NCBI RefSeq assembly: GCF_900113955.1
Contig: NZ_FORH01000001.1
Location: 1,046,395-1,110,394, forward strand
Source: Celeribacter neptunius
GTDB taxonomy: Bacteria > Pseudomonadota > Alphaproteobacteria > Rhodobacterales > Rhodobacteraceae
Length of the DNA: 64,000 nt
Reading direction: 5' to 3'
Below, one piece after another: positions 43,460-51,810 of this stretch (within the stretch, counting starts at the first letter, position 1; the number at the start of each line of letters is the position of its first letter). The notes beneath the pieces were generated by a model. The model was given only the letters and a program-made list of their open reading frames with translations, made no database searches and was not told the DNA's origin. The translations under genes and the position numbers were made by a program.

Positions 43460-44434
43460 TCACGACCGGCGCGGAAACAGGGTGGCGAGCCAGTCGAGAA
43501 AGACCCGCACCCGGGGCGAGAGCTGGCGGTTGCGCGGATAGAGCAGCGAGATCGGCGTCGGGCGCGGCGGCGTGGCGGCGAGCACTTCGATGAGACGGCC
43601 GGCCCTGATGTCCTCCTCGGCCTGATAGCGCAGGATCTGGATCAGACCGTGCCCCAAGCGCGCCGAGGCGAGATAGCTCTCGCTGGCACTGACCGCAAAC
43701 CGGCTGGGCAGGACCATTTCCCGCGCCTCGCCCTGCTCCGAGAATTCCAGCGGCAGCAGCCCGCCGCGCGCCGCGGACCAGAACCCGACCATCTGATGTC
43801 CGGTGAGCGCGTCATGGGAGTCGGGCCTGCCGAAACGCGCCAGATAGGACGGTGCGGCCAGCGTCACCTTGTCGAGAGACGCCACCCGGCGCACCACCAT
43901 GGCACCGTTTATGTCACCGGCCATGTCATCGCCCGCGTCACCTGCGGCCAGCGCGTCCCGCGCCTCCCCACGACACGCCCCCCGGCATTCCCCCCAACAC
44001 TCCCCCAGGCGCAAGACACAATCGACCCCCTTACGCGTGAGATCGCCGTGACCATTGCCTTCGCTGAGCTGGAGATCGAGATCCGGATAGCTGTCGAGAA
44101 AACCCGCAAGCTTCGGCAAGATGAAATGCCGCGTCAGCGGGCCATCGGCCTCGACCCGCAACAACCCTCTGGGCTTGGCGCCGGCAAAGGCCTCCTCGGC
44201 CTCCTCGATCTCGGAGAGGATCGAAAGACATCGCTGATAATAGGCCTCGCCATCGAGCGTCGGGCGAACCGAGCGCGTGGTCCGTTGCAAAAGCTGCACC
44301 CCCAGACGCGCCTCCAGCCGCTTCACCGCATCCGTCGCCGTCGAACGCGGCAGGGACAGATCCTCGGCAGCTCGGGTAAAGCTGCGCCGTTCGACAATCC
44401 GCGTGAACACGCGCATAGCGTCAAGCCGGTCCAT
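43460..44434 (-). CDS. LysR family regulator with an expanded in-frame insertion
   Basis: 324 residues from MDRLDAMRVFTRIVERRSF. HTH: TRAAEDLSLPRSTATDAVKRLEARLG (CrgA/DmlR-like branch). In the effector domain after VDCVLRLGE there is an insertion, GECWGECRGACRGEARD then ALAAGDAGDDMAGDI, not expected in the family, encoded by four tandem 12-base units. The domain resumes with VVRRVASLDK. The gene is open and otherwise intact. Whether the insert disturbs ligand binding is unknown. It is divergent from hupE across 257 bases. Confidence 0.9.
   Translation of the reverse strand: MDRLDAMRVFTRIVERRSFTRAAEDLSLPRSTATDAVKRLEARLGVQLLQRTTRSVRPTLDGEAYYQRCLSILSEIEEAEEAFAGAKPRGLLRVEADGPLTRHFILPKLAGFLDSYPDLDLQLSEGNGHGDLTRKGVDCVLRLGECWGECRGACRGEARDALAAGDAGDDMAGDINGAMVVRRVASLDKVTLAAPSYLARFGRPDSHDALTGHQMVGFWSAARGGLLPLEFSEQGEAREMVLPSRFAVSASESYLASARLGHGLIQILRYQAEEDIRAGRLIEVLAATPPRPTPISLLYPRNRQLSPRVRVFLDWLATLFPRRS
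43958..44005 (-). repeat. 4 x 12-base in-frame minisatellite inside lysR
   Basis: On the minus strand the units are GGGGAGTGTTGG, GGGGAATGCCGG, GGGGCGTGTCGT and GGGGAGGCGCGG, encoding GECW, GECR, GACR and GEAR. The unit is four codons, so copy-number change would not shift the frame. Confidence 0.85.
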
Positions 44435-44691
44435 TTGTTCGATTACCCCGAATAGTGTTGACAAACTATGCCCAATTATACGGTGAAGATCATCCCTTAA
44501 ATCTGGTCCGACACAGCACCGCCTGCGCCGTATTCCGAACCGATCCCGATGCCGGTGAAACCGTGCAACGAGGCGCGAAACCCTCTTTCGACCCGCCGGT
44601 TCAAGCCCCTTGCATCCCGGCGGCGGCTTTGCCACTCTGGGGGCATATTTCCAAATTCAATGAACCGTTTATCCACGGAAAGGCCGAGAGA

Positions 44692-45270
44692 ATGCGCAAG
44701 AGCTCCACCGTCACCCTGCTGTCCCTTTTGGCGGCCGCCCTGGCCACGCCGGCGCTCGCGCATCTGCCGCCGGAGCAACACGGATCGTTTCTCGCCGGCG
44801 CATCGCATCCGCTCTTCGGCCTCGATCACGTGCTGGCGATGCTGGCCGTGGGGGTCTGGGCGCTGCAAATCGGGGGCCGCGCGATCTGGGCCGTGCCGGC
44901 AGGCTTCGTCGGCGCCATGACACTGGGCTATCTCGGCGCCGGCCTCGGCCTGCCGCTGCCGGTGGTCGAGCCGATGATCCTCGCCTCGACCATCCTACTC
45001 GGCCTGATGGTGACCCTGGCGCTGCGCCCCGCGCTTTGGGGCGGGGTCGCCATTGCCGCCTTCTTCGGCCTGTTCCACGGCCATGCCCATGGCGCGGAAC
45101 TGGGCGCCGCATCTGCCCTGCCCTTTGGGGTCGGTTTCATCCTGATCACCGCGCTGCTGCATGCCGCCGGTGTCGTCATGGCGCAGTACATGGCGCGCGC
45201 CCATCCGCTGGCACCGCGTTTTCTCGGCGCCGCATCGGCGGTGCTCGGCCTGTCGCTGGCGTTCGGCTAA
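44692..45270 (+). CDS. HupE/UreJ family protein
   Basis: 192 residues with signal-like start MRKSSTVTLLSLLAAALATPALA and six membrane helices. The nickel-binding-type motif HPLFGLDHVLAMLAVG and the HGHAHGAE segment are the family hallmarks. HupE/UreJ proteins import nickel or another transition metal for hydrogenase or urease. Neither enzyme is encoded in the window. The start is the ATG after the AAAGGCCGAGAG region; the frame upstream to 44455 is not supported. The metal is uncertain. Confidence 0.9.
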   Translation: MRKSSTVTLLSLLAAALATPALAHLPPEQHGSFLAGASHPLFGLDHVLAMLAVGVWALQIGGRAIWAVPAGFVGAMTLGYLGAGLGLPLPVVEPMILASTILLGLMVTLALRPALWGGVAIAAFFGLFHGHAHGAELGAASALPFGVGFILITALLHAAGVVMAQYMARAHPLAPRFLGAASAVLGLSLAFG

Positions 45271-45432
45271 GCCCTGAACCATTAGAGGCGATGAAAAAGA
45301 TCAGGCGCGGCCCCGTGTCGCGCCGGTTTTCTGGGGGGATTTTTTCAGGGCATTTGTCAGGGATCTTTCGGAAGAGATCCTGCGTCGCACATCGCTCTCC
45401 GCCCTGAAAGCACTCCGCCCTGAAAATACCAG

Positions 45433-45454
45433 AATGAATTAACCTTAATTCATT
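45433..45454. promoter_or_regulatory. 22-base perfect palindrome upstream of the MQISS pair
   Basis: Arms AATGAATTAA and TTAATTCATT around CC, 100 bases before the first MQISS start, in an AT-rich stretch. Contains two TTAA cores separated by only two bases, so it is not a standard CtrA box (TTAA-N7-TTAA). Confidence 0.55.
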
Positions 45455-45555
45455 GAATACACGATGAAATATATGAAAACTTTTACCTGTTAGGCGTGTT
45501 TTAAGCATCCCTCTTCTAGACTCTCCCAAAACGGAGAGCAGAAGGTTTCCCGTCG

Positions 45556-46152
45556 ATGCAGATCTCATCTGCCTATCAGCAAGCCGCGTTCATGGGCGCT
45601 ACGAAAGACACGTTTTCCCTGCCGGCGCGCGCCGCCGGGGCTGTGTCCGCCATGTCCGGATCTGCCGGGCTGCCCTCCGCCCAGGCCAACGCCGCAGACC
45701 CGGTCGACAGCGCCCTCCCCCAGACATCCAAGCAATCCGCGATCCGCGCCGCACGCGACATCTTCGCGCCCTATGATCTGACGGCGATTTCCCCGACTGA
45801 AATCGACCAGTTGACCCGCGATCTCAAGACCGCGCGCTTCGACGATCTGGGCTTTGTCCTGGGCTTGGAGCGCGAGGGCGCGAGCTACCGGCAGGAGATG
45901 GAAAACTCGGGCAGCGTCTATGGCATCGGCGATGCCGGGTTCAACGCCGACGCCCCGGTCAATCTGATCGACAAGACCCGCGCCGATCTGGCGCTGGCAC
46001 AGCGCTATGGTCAGGACACCGAGCGGCTTTCGCACCAGCTTGAGAAACTCGAGGTGGCGCAGATGAGCCGCGTTTCGCTGCCCCCCGCTGCGCGACCGCA
46101 ACTCGCAGAGAACCTGATCCTGCTTCAGACCGGGCAGACCCCGGGAACCTAG
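45556..46152 (+). CDS. uncharacterised protein, MQISS paralogue 1, 198 aa
   Basis: No function recognised. N-terminus MQISSAYQQAAFMG, then an Ala/Ser-rich disordered stretch, then a helical domain IFAPYDLTAISPTEIDQLTRDLKTARFDDLGFVL, and near the end DLALAQRYGQDTERLSHQLEKLEVAQ. The YDL-x-x-ISP-x-EID-x-L block and the trailing helix are shared with the next gene, so the two are tandem paralogues. The block resembles short proteins found near flagellar genes in other alphaproteobacteria, from memory only. Confidence 0.78.
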   Translation: MQISSAYQQAAFMGATKDTFSLPARAAGAVSAMSGSAGLPSAQANAADPVDSALPQTSKQSAIRAARDIFAPYDLTAISPTEIDQLTRDLKTARFDDLGFVLGLEREGASYRQEMENSGSVYGIGDAGFNADAPVNLIDKTRADLALAQRYGQDTERLSHQLEKLEVAQMSRVSLPPAARPQLAENLILLQTGQTPGT

Positions 46153-46188
46153 TTTCATCACATACCGTATTGTCCAGAAGGGATTTAC

Positions 46189-46767
46189 ATGCAGATTTCC
46201 AGCAGCATTCAAAACCTTATGTCAGCAACGAGCAGTAAAACCGCCGCCGCCGATGCAGGGACACAGGCCAGCACGGCGCGCTTTACCGTCACGCCTGATC
46301 CACTCTCACCAGAGTCACTTTCATCGGGGCCACTCTCATCGGAGCCCTCCTCGAAAGACCGGATTTATGCCGATTACGACCTGAACAACATTTCGCCGCG
46401 CGAAATCGATGAGCTTGCAGACCGGTTGCGCGAGAACGGCAGCTACGAGTTCAAAGAGATGATGATGCTGGAGACCCGCGGCGAGCGCTTTACCCAGCAT
46501 CTGCAAGACTCCTTGCGCGATGCCGGCATTCTCGACGAGATCACCTTCGAGCCTACCCGGCGCTTTGACTACCTCGGCTCGGCAGCGGATCAGATCGAAC
46601 TGTCACGACGTCACGGCGACCCGACCGAGATGGCACAGGACAATCTCGACGCGCTGCGGGACATCCATCAGCGCTCCGAGGAGATCCGAACCGCAGAGCG
46701 CGCGCCCGTCGGCACAGGTGCGGCATTGACCCGTTCTCTGTTCGCGTTTCAAACCGCTGAAATTTGA
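46189..46767 (+). CDS. uncharacterised protein, MQISS paralogue 2, 192 aa
   Basis: N-terminus MQISSSIQNLMSATSS, a Ser/Pro-rich linker with a repeated PLS-S-x-P pattern, then YADYDLNNISPREIDELADRLRENG and ending near QIELSRRHGDPTEMAQDNLDALRDI. Same architecture as the preceding gene, 36 bases away. Both lack a signal peptide and have a disordered N-terminal third. They may be substrates of an export system or structural adaptors; no evidence decides this. Confidence 0.78.
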   Translation: MQISSSIQNLMSATSSKTAAADAGTQASTARFTVTPDPLSPESLSSGPLSSEPSSKDRIYADYDLNNISPREIDELADRLRENGSYEFKEMMMLETRGERFTQHLQDSLRDAGILDEITFEPTRRFDYLGSAADQIELSRRHGDPTEMAQDNLDALRDIHQRSEEIRTAERAPVGTGAALTRSLFAFQTAEI

Positions 46768-46883
46768 CCTCACGCGCCTGATCTGCCGCTATTTTCGGCA
46801 TGCGCCCGGCGGGAGATGTCTTCTTGCCCCGGAGCGTTGATTTTTCGCTGGACAGGTCAATAATACTGTCCTATCTCGACGAT

Positions 46884-47507
46884 ATGCCAGCACCCGTCCC
46901 CATTCCCCTCAGCCCGCAAAAGCACAGCCTTCTCGAGGATGCGCAGGGTTTCTCCATTGCGCTCATCACCACGGCGATCGGGCTGACGATCATTTCGCAG
47001 CTGGGCTTCATCACCGGTCAGACCGCGGGTCTGGCGCTGGTGATTTCCTATCTCACCGGCTGGTCGTTTTCCTGGGTGTTCTGGCTGATCAACATCCCCT
47101 TCTATGTCCTGGCGTATTTTCGCATGGGGGTGGAATTCACCGTCAAATCCGCGCTCTGCGTCACCATCCTGTCTGTGCTCATCGCGGTGATCCCGCAATG
47201 GATGACATTCGAACATCTCAACCCGCTTTTCGGCACCGTGGCCTTCGGCATCCTCACCGGCTACGGGCTTTTGGGCACCTTCCGGCACAAGGGGTCGCTG
47301 GGCGGGCTGGGCGTCGTGGCGCTTTACGCGCAGGACCGTTTCGGCATCCGCGCCGGCTATGTCCAGCTCGGCTTCGACGCCGTGCTCTTTGCCGTGGCAT
47401 TCTTCCTTTTCGAACCGAGCCGGGTCCTGTATTCGCTCTTGGGCGCGGTGATCCTCAACGGGGTGATCGCCTTCAATCACCGCCGCGATCGTTATATCGG
47501 CGAATGA
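46884..47507 (+). CDS. YitT family membrane protein (DUF161), first copy
   Basis: 207 residues with five or six membrane helices. DAQGFSIALITTAIGLTIISQLGFITGQTAGLALVIS, later GYGLLGTFRHKGSLGGLGVVALY, is the YitT pattern (ITGQxxG, GGSLGG). The ATG at 46884 has only a weak site. The C-terminus NHRRDRYIGE is shared with the next gene, so they are tandem duplicates. The role is unknown; YitT proteins are thought to be transporters. Confidence 0.88.
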   Translation: MPAPVPIPLSPQKHSLLEDAQGFSIALITTAIGLTIISQLGFITGQTAGLALVISYLTGWSFSWVFWLINIPFYVLAYFRMGVEFTVKSALCVTILSVLIAVIPQWMTFEHLNPLFGTVAFGILTGYGLLGTFRHKGSLGGLGVVALYAQDRFGIRAGYVQLGFDAVLFAVAFFLFEPSRVLYSLLGAVILNGVIAFNHRRDRYIGE

Positions 47508-47534
47508 GACCCTAACAGCGAAACGGGACGAGAG

Positions 47535-48149
47535 ATGCAGACAGAGGTGCAAAACGCCGAAACACATACGTGGTTCGAGGATCTTCAGGGCTTTCTTTTC
47601 GGCACGTCCATGTGCGCCTTTGCCCTGGTGATGCTGCGCTCTCTCGGGCTGATCACCGGCCAGACCGCCGGGCTGGCGATCCTGATTTCCTATGTCTTCG
47701 GCCTGCCCTTTGGTTGGGTGTTCTTTGTCGTCAACCTGCCGTTCTACTGGTTTGGCTACAAACGCATGGGCAAGACCTTTGTCGGCAAGACCTTCATCAA
47801 CGTGGCGCTGATCTCGGTCCTGTCCGAATGGTTCCCGAGCCTGGTGGATTTCAGCGACCTGACGCCGTGGTTCGGCGCCATCATCATCGGCTTCATGACC
47901 GGCGCCGGTCTCATGGCGATTTTCCGGCACGGCGGCTCGCTCGGCGGGCTGGGCATCCTGGCGCTCTATCTGCAGGACGCCACCGGGTTCAAAGCCGGCT
48001 ATGTGCAGCTCGCCTTTGACGCCTGCCTGTTTGCCGTGGCGTTCTTCTTCCTGCCGCTGCCGCAGGTGCTCTATTCGCTTCTGGGCGCCGTGGTGGTCAA
48101 TCTGGTGATCGCCATCAACCATCGCCGCGACCGCTATATCGCGATGTAA
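47535..48149 (+). CDS. YitT family membrane protein (DUF161), second copy
   Basis: 204 residues. WFEDLQGFLFGTSMCAFALVMLRSLGLITGQTAGLAILIS and AIFRHGGSLGGLGILALYLQDATG follow the same order as the preceding gene, ending NHRRDRYIAM. The gap between them is 27 bases. A small multidrug-resistance gene starts 12 bases after its stop. The clear parallel with the first copy indicates an old tandem duplication kept in one operon. Confidence 0.9.
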   Translation: MQTEVQNAETHTWFEDLQGFLFGTSMCAFALVMLRSLGLITGQTAGLAILISYVFGLPFGWVFFVVNLPFYWFGYKRMGKTFVGKTFINVALISVLSEWFPSLVDFSDLTPWFGAIIIGFMTGAGLMAIFRHGGSLGGLGILALYLQDATGFKAGYVQLAFDACLFAVAFFFLPLPQVLYSLLGAVVVNLVIAINHRRDRYIAM

Positions 48150-48161
48150 GAGGACCGGAGC

Positions 48162-48497
48162 ATGCCCGCGCATTATATCTACCTCGTCCTCGCGATCTCG
48201 CTCGAGGTCATCGGCACCACGGCCATGGCCGCCTCTCAGCAATTTACCCGGCTGATCCCGGTGGTCATTCTGGTGATCTCCTACGGGCTGTCCTTTTACT
48301 TCCTGTCGCTGACGCTCAAAGTGGTGCCCGTGGGCATTGCCTATGCGGTCTGGTCGGGGCTGGGCATCGTTCTGATCTCGATGATCGGGCTGGTGTTTCT
48401 CGGGCAAAAGCTCGACCTCCCCGCGATCCTCGGCATGGCACTGATCATTCTCGGTGTGCTGGTGATCCACCTGTTCTCGAAAACCGCCGGGCATTAA
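48162..48497 (+). CDS. small multidrug resistance (SMR) efflux protein
   Basis: 111 residues, four helices. The essential Glu15 is in AISLEVIGTTAMAAS, and the family motifs SYGLSFYFLSLTLK (helix 2) and GIAYAVWSGLGIVLI (helix 3) are present. It belongs to the EmrE/SugE superfamily and is closest in look to EmrE, exporting cationic compounds by proton exchange. It is the last gene of the YitT-YitT-SMR run. Its stop lies inside a 16-base tandem duplication. Confidence 0.92.
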   Translation: MPAHYIYLVLAISLEVIGTTAMAASQQFTRLIPVVILVISYGLSFYFLSLTLKVVPVGIAYAVWSGLGIVLISMIGLVFLGQKLDLPAILGMALIILGVLVIHLFSKTAGH

Positions 48498-48511
48498 AAC
48501 CGCCGGGCATT
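48480..48511 (+). repeat. 16-base tandem duplication at the SMR stop codon
   Basis: AAAACCGCCGGGCATT occurs twice in direct succession (48480-48495 and 48496-48511) with no mismatch. The stop TAA is made at the junction; without the second copy the next codon would be TGA, so the protein end is unchanged. Confidence 0.85.
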
Positions 48512-48641
48512 GAGGCCGAAACCACCGCTCTGAGCGCCGCATCGCCGGGTTATTCCGCCTCTGCGCGCTTTTAACGCTGGCCTTTTCGCCGAAAGCCCGT
48601 TACCCGCAAGCCAACTCATTCTAGACGGACGTACGCACCCT

Positions 48642-50459
48642 ATGGATCTTCGCAATATCGCCATCATCGCTCACGTTGACCACGGCAAGACCACGCTCGT
48701 GGACGAGCTTCTCAAACAGTCGGGCACGTTCCGCGAAAACCAGGCCACCACCGAGCGCGCCATGGATTCCAACGATCTGGAACGTGAACGCGGCATCACC
48801 ATTCTGGCGAAAGCCACTTCGGTCGAGTGGAAAGGTCACCGCATCAACATCGTCGACACGCCCGGCCACGCCGACTTTGGCGCAGAAGTCGAGCGCATCC
48901 TCTCCATGGTCGACGGGGTTGTCCTTTTGGTGGACGCCGCCGAAGGCCCGATGCCGCAGACCAAATTCGTGACCTCGAAAGCGCTGGCTCTGGGCCTGCG
49001 CCCGATCGTCGTGCTGAACAAGGTCGACAAACCCGACGCCGAGCCGGACCGCGCGCTGGACGAATGTTTCGATCTCTTCGCCTCGTTGGACGCCAATGAT
49101 GATCAGCTCGATTTCCCGCATCTCTACGCCTCCGGCCGCTCCGGCTGGTGTGACGCCGAGCTCGACGGGCCGCGCAAGAACCTCGACGCGCTGTTCAACC
49201 TGATCCTGAACCACGTCCCTGCGCCGCGTCAGCTCAAGCATCAGGACGAGCCGTTCAAAATGCTCGCCACCACGCTGGGCTCCGACCCGTTCCTGGGCCG
49301 CCTGCTCACCGGTCGCGTTGAAAGCGGCAAGATCAAAGCCGGCGCCACCGTGCAGGCTCTGACCCGCAACGGCCAGAAGATCGAACAATTCCAGGTCAAG
49401 AAGATCCAGGCCTTCCGCGGTCTCGCCATGGCCGAGATCGAGGAAGCCATCGCCGGCGATATCGTTTCGCTCTCCGGCATGACCAAGGCGACCGTGTCCG
49501 ACACGATCTGTGCCCTCGAAGTCGATGAGCCGCTCGAAGCCCAGCCGATCGATCCGCCGACCATCACCGTCACCTTCGGCATCAACGACAGCCCGCTGGC
49601 CGGTCGCGAAGGCAAAAAGGTGCAGTCGCGCGTGATCCGCGATCGTCTCATGAAAGAGGCGGAGACCAACGTCGCGATCAAGGTCAAGGACACCCCCGGC
49701 GGCGAGGCCTTCGAGGTCTCCGGCCGTGGCGAATTGCAGATGGGCGTGTTGATCGAGAACATGCGCCGCGAAGGCTTCGAACTGTCGATCTCCCGCCCGC
49801 AGGTGATCATGCGCGAGGAAGACGGTCAGCGCATGGAGCCGGTCGAGGAAGTCACGGTTGACGTCGACGACGAATATTCGGGCGCTGTGATCGAAAAGCT
49901 CACCGGTACCCGCAAGGGCGAGCTGACCGAGATGAAACAGCAGAACGGCAAGACGCGGATCATCGCCCATGTGCCGTCGCGCGGTCTCATCGGCTATCAC
50001 GGCGAGTTCCTCACCGACACCCGCGGCACCGGCGTGCTGAACAGGGTGTTCCACGGCTGGACCCCGTTCAAAGGCGCGATCCCGGGCCGTCGTCAGGGCG
50101 TGCTGATCTCGATGGAAGATGGCGAGACCGTCGCCTATGCGCTGTGGAACCTCGAGGAGCGCGGCAAGCTCTTCCTCGGCGCCCAAGCCAAGGTCTACCA
50201 GGGCATGATCATCGGCGAGCATTCGCGCGACAACGATCTCGAGGTGAACCCGCTGAAAGGCAAGAAACTCACCAACGTGCGTGCCTCGGGCACCGATGAC
50301 GCGGTGCGTCTGACCACGCCAACCACCCTGTCGCTGGAAGAGGCCATCGCCTATATCAACGACGACGAGCTGGTGGAAGTGACGCCCGAGAGCGTGCGCC
50401 TGCGCAAACGCTATCTCGACCCGCATGAGCGCAAGCGCATGGCGAAAGCCGCGCAGTAA
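48642..50459 (+). CDS. typA: translational GTPase TypA/BipA
   Basis: Ribosome-associated GTPase needed for large-subunit assembly under stress or cold. 605 residues. G1 is [10 protein letters not shown] (10-19), the switch segment is [15 protein letters not shown]3 is [10 protein letters not shown], and G4 is LNKVD. The EF-G-like domains follow, then the TypA-specific C-terminus [33 protein letters not shown]. Monocistronic with its own terminator. Confidence 0.98.
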   Translation: MDLRNIAIIAHVDHGKTTLVDELLKQSGTFRENQATTERAMDSNDLERERGITILAKATSVEWKGHRINIVDTPGHADFGAEVERILSMVDGVVLLVDAAEGPMPQTKFVTSKALALGLRPIVVLNKVDKPDAEPDRALDECFDLFASLDANDDQLDFPHLYASGRSGWCDAELDGPRKNLDALFNLILNHVPAPRQLKHQDEPFKMLATTLGSDPFLGRLLTGRVESGKIKAGATVQALTRNGQKIEQFQVKKIQAFRGLAMAEIEEAIAGDIVSLSGMTKATVSDTICALEVDEPLEAQPIDPPTITVTFGINDSPLAGREGKKVQSRVIRDRLMKEAETNVAIKVKDTPGGEAFEVSGRGELQMGVLIENMRREGFELSISRPQVIMREEDGQRMEPVEEVTVDVDDEYSGAVIEKLTGTRKGELTEMKQQNGKTRIIAHVPSRGLIGYHGEFLTDTRGTGVLNRVFHGWTPFKGAIPGRRQGVLISMEDGETVAYALWNLEERGKLFLGAQAKVYQGMIIGEHSRDNDLEVNPLKGKKLTNVRASGTDDAVRLTTPTTLSLEEAIAYINDDELVEVTPESVRLRKRYLDPHERKRMAKAAQ

Positions 50460-50484
50460 GCCCCTCATTGGTGCAGAAATTTGG

Positions 50485-50514
50485 AAAGACCCGCCCCTAC
50501 GGCGGGTCTTTTTA
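50485..50514 (+). terminator. intrinsic terminator of typA
   Basis: Stem AAGACCCGCC/GGCGGGTCTT with a five-base loop, then TTTT, 26 bases after the stop. Confidence 0.92.
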
Positions 50515-50596
50515 CATCTGCGCGCAGAACCTGTGCACGCAAACCGCTTAGGATCGGGGCCCATCTGCGCTATCTATGGTTCAAAGGAGACCAGCC

Positions 50597-51184
50597 ATGC
50601 GCAAGATCCAGAGCCAAGGGGTTCATCACATCACCATCGTCGGAAGCGATCGCCAGACCAGCATCGATTTCTGGGAGGGCTTGCTTGGCATGCCCTTTGT
50701 TTTTGATCAGCCCAATCTCGACGATCCGGAACAGGGCCATCTCTATTTCGATCCCGGCGACGGACGCTTGATCACGGTGTTCACCAATGAAAGCCGCAAG
50801 CCCGGGCGTCACCGGATAGATCAGGGACCGGGAAGCTTGCATCACCTGGCCTTGAATGTCTCGAAAGTCACCTTCGACCAGGTGGTGGAGCGGCTGGGCG
50901 CGCGTGGCGTGGAGCATTCCGGCGTCAAGGATCGCGGCTTCATGGACAGTATCTATTTCCGCGAGCCCAATGGCATGCTGATCGAACTTGCTTCCTACCG
51001 GTTCGAACCACCGGCGGGTTACACCCATGTGGATGTGCTGCACCGCGCCCATCTGATCCGGGTGGCCGCAGGCGACGATCATATCGACAAGGTGCACCTG
51101 GCCGACGCGATCGAGGCGCTGGTGGCAGAAGGCACGAAGAGCCTGTCCGCGGATCGCAGCCCGAAAACCCCTTTCGCGAAATAA
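50597..51184 (+). CDS. VOC (glyoxalase/dioxygenase) superfamily protein
   Basis: 195 residues. Two beta-alpha-beta-beta-beta units: VHHITIVGSDRQTSIDFWEGLLG and SLHHLALNVSKVTFDQVVERL. Possible metal ligands are a His of VHHIT, a His of LHHLA and Glu of MLIELASYR. The ATG at 50597 has AAAGGAG seven bases upstream. This is the ring-cleaving dioxygenase/glyoxalase layout; the substrate is unknown. The C-terminal 40 residues are extra to the domain. Repeat copy F starts right after it. Confidence 0.88.
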   Translation: MRKIQSQGVHHITIVGSDRQTSIDFWEGLLGMPFVFDQPNLDDPEQGHLYFDPGDGRLITVFTNESRKPGRHRIDQGPGSLHHLALNVSKVTFDQVVERLGARGVEHSGVKDRGFMDSIYFREPNGMLIELASYRFEPPAGYTHVDVLHRAHLIRVAAGDDHIDKVHLADAIEALVAEGTKSLSADRSPKTPFAK

Positions 51185-51223
51185 TGTCCCGGAATGCGAC
51201 CGGGCCGGGAAACTGTGGCCGTC

Positions 51224-51448
51224 GGCCTTGTGGGACCTTCTGCCATTCGAATAAAGCGCAACCACCCGGAATCAAGCCGAAGGCGCCGGGCGTGCGCCGG
51301 ACCGTCCCGGCGGTCAGGCGCATTGCCATCTTCGTGCAACGATTAGGTCTTTCTCACATTTGGTAGGCATAAAGCGCAACGATCAAAAGTCGCAGCGCCT
51401 GCCCGCGGTCCGGCGCTCGCCCTCATGACCAATGTCCCCCAAGGCCTC
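51224..51448 (-). repeat. dispersed hairpin repeat, copy F
   Basis: On the minus strand: GAGGCCTTGGGGGACATTGG, GCGGGCAGGCGC block, GCGCTTTATGCCTACC, then hairpin 1 (GCGCC/GGCGC and GACCG/CGGTC around CCGGGA; 51294-51321), hairpin 2 (CCCGG/CCGGG with inner GCC-TTC-GGC; 51266-51291) and GGTCCCACAAGGCC. It fills most of the 335-base gap 51185-51519, together with the alaS-operon terminator at the right. Confidence 0.78.
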
Positions 51449-51470
51449 AAAACCGATCTGTACCCAAAGA

Positions 51471-51500
51471 AAAAGGCGCGAGGTCTCCCTCGCGCCTTTT
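51471..51500 (-). terminator. intrinsic terminator of the alaS-DUF1330 transcript
   Basis: Stem AAAAGGCGCGAGG/CCTCGCGCCTTTT with loop TCTC, preceded (minus-strand followed) by a T-run. Symmetrical, so it may also act in the plus direction. Confidence 0.9.
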
Positions 51501-51519
51501 CAACTGAATAGCGTGAAAC

Positions 51520-51807
51520 TTACTCTTCGGTCTCGACCACCAGCAACTCGCGTTCCGAAGCGCCTTTGGCGTGGCTCAGCGCCTCCTGGTACTCGGGCGA
51601 GTGATAACAGGCCACCGCCGCCTCGACCGTGTCGAATTTCGCCACCACGTTGCGCGGGCGCTCCTTGCCTTCGAGCTGCACATAGCGGGCAGCCCGAGCG
51701 ATGAACTTGCCGCCATGTTTGGCGATCGCGGGACCGGCGAGCTTGGCGTATTTGCCATAGGCCTCTTCGTCGGTGACGGTCACATGGGCAATCCAGAGTG
51801 CGGGCAT
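51520..51807 (-). CDS. DUF1330 family protein
   Basis: 95 residues: MPALWIAHVTVTDEEAYGKYAKLAGPAIAKHGGKFIARAARYVQLEGKERPRNVVAKFDT. This is the dimeric ferredoxin-like fold of DUF1330, related to the ABM group. The function is unknown in the family. It begins 3 bases after the alaS stop, so it is translated from the alaS message, a pairing not required by any known pathway. Confidence 0.9.
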   Translation of the reverse strand: MPALWIAHVTVTDEEAYGKYAKLAGPAIAKHGGKFIARAARYVQLEGKERPRNVVAKFDTVEAAVACYHSPEYQEALSHAKGASERELLVVETEE

Positions 51808-51810
51808 GTC

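Noticed and set aside
45433-45454. CtrA box
   Set aside because: TTAA cores are 2 bases apart instead of 7.
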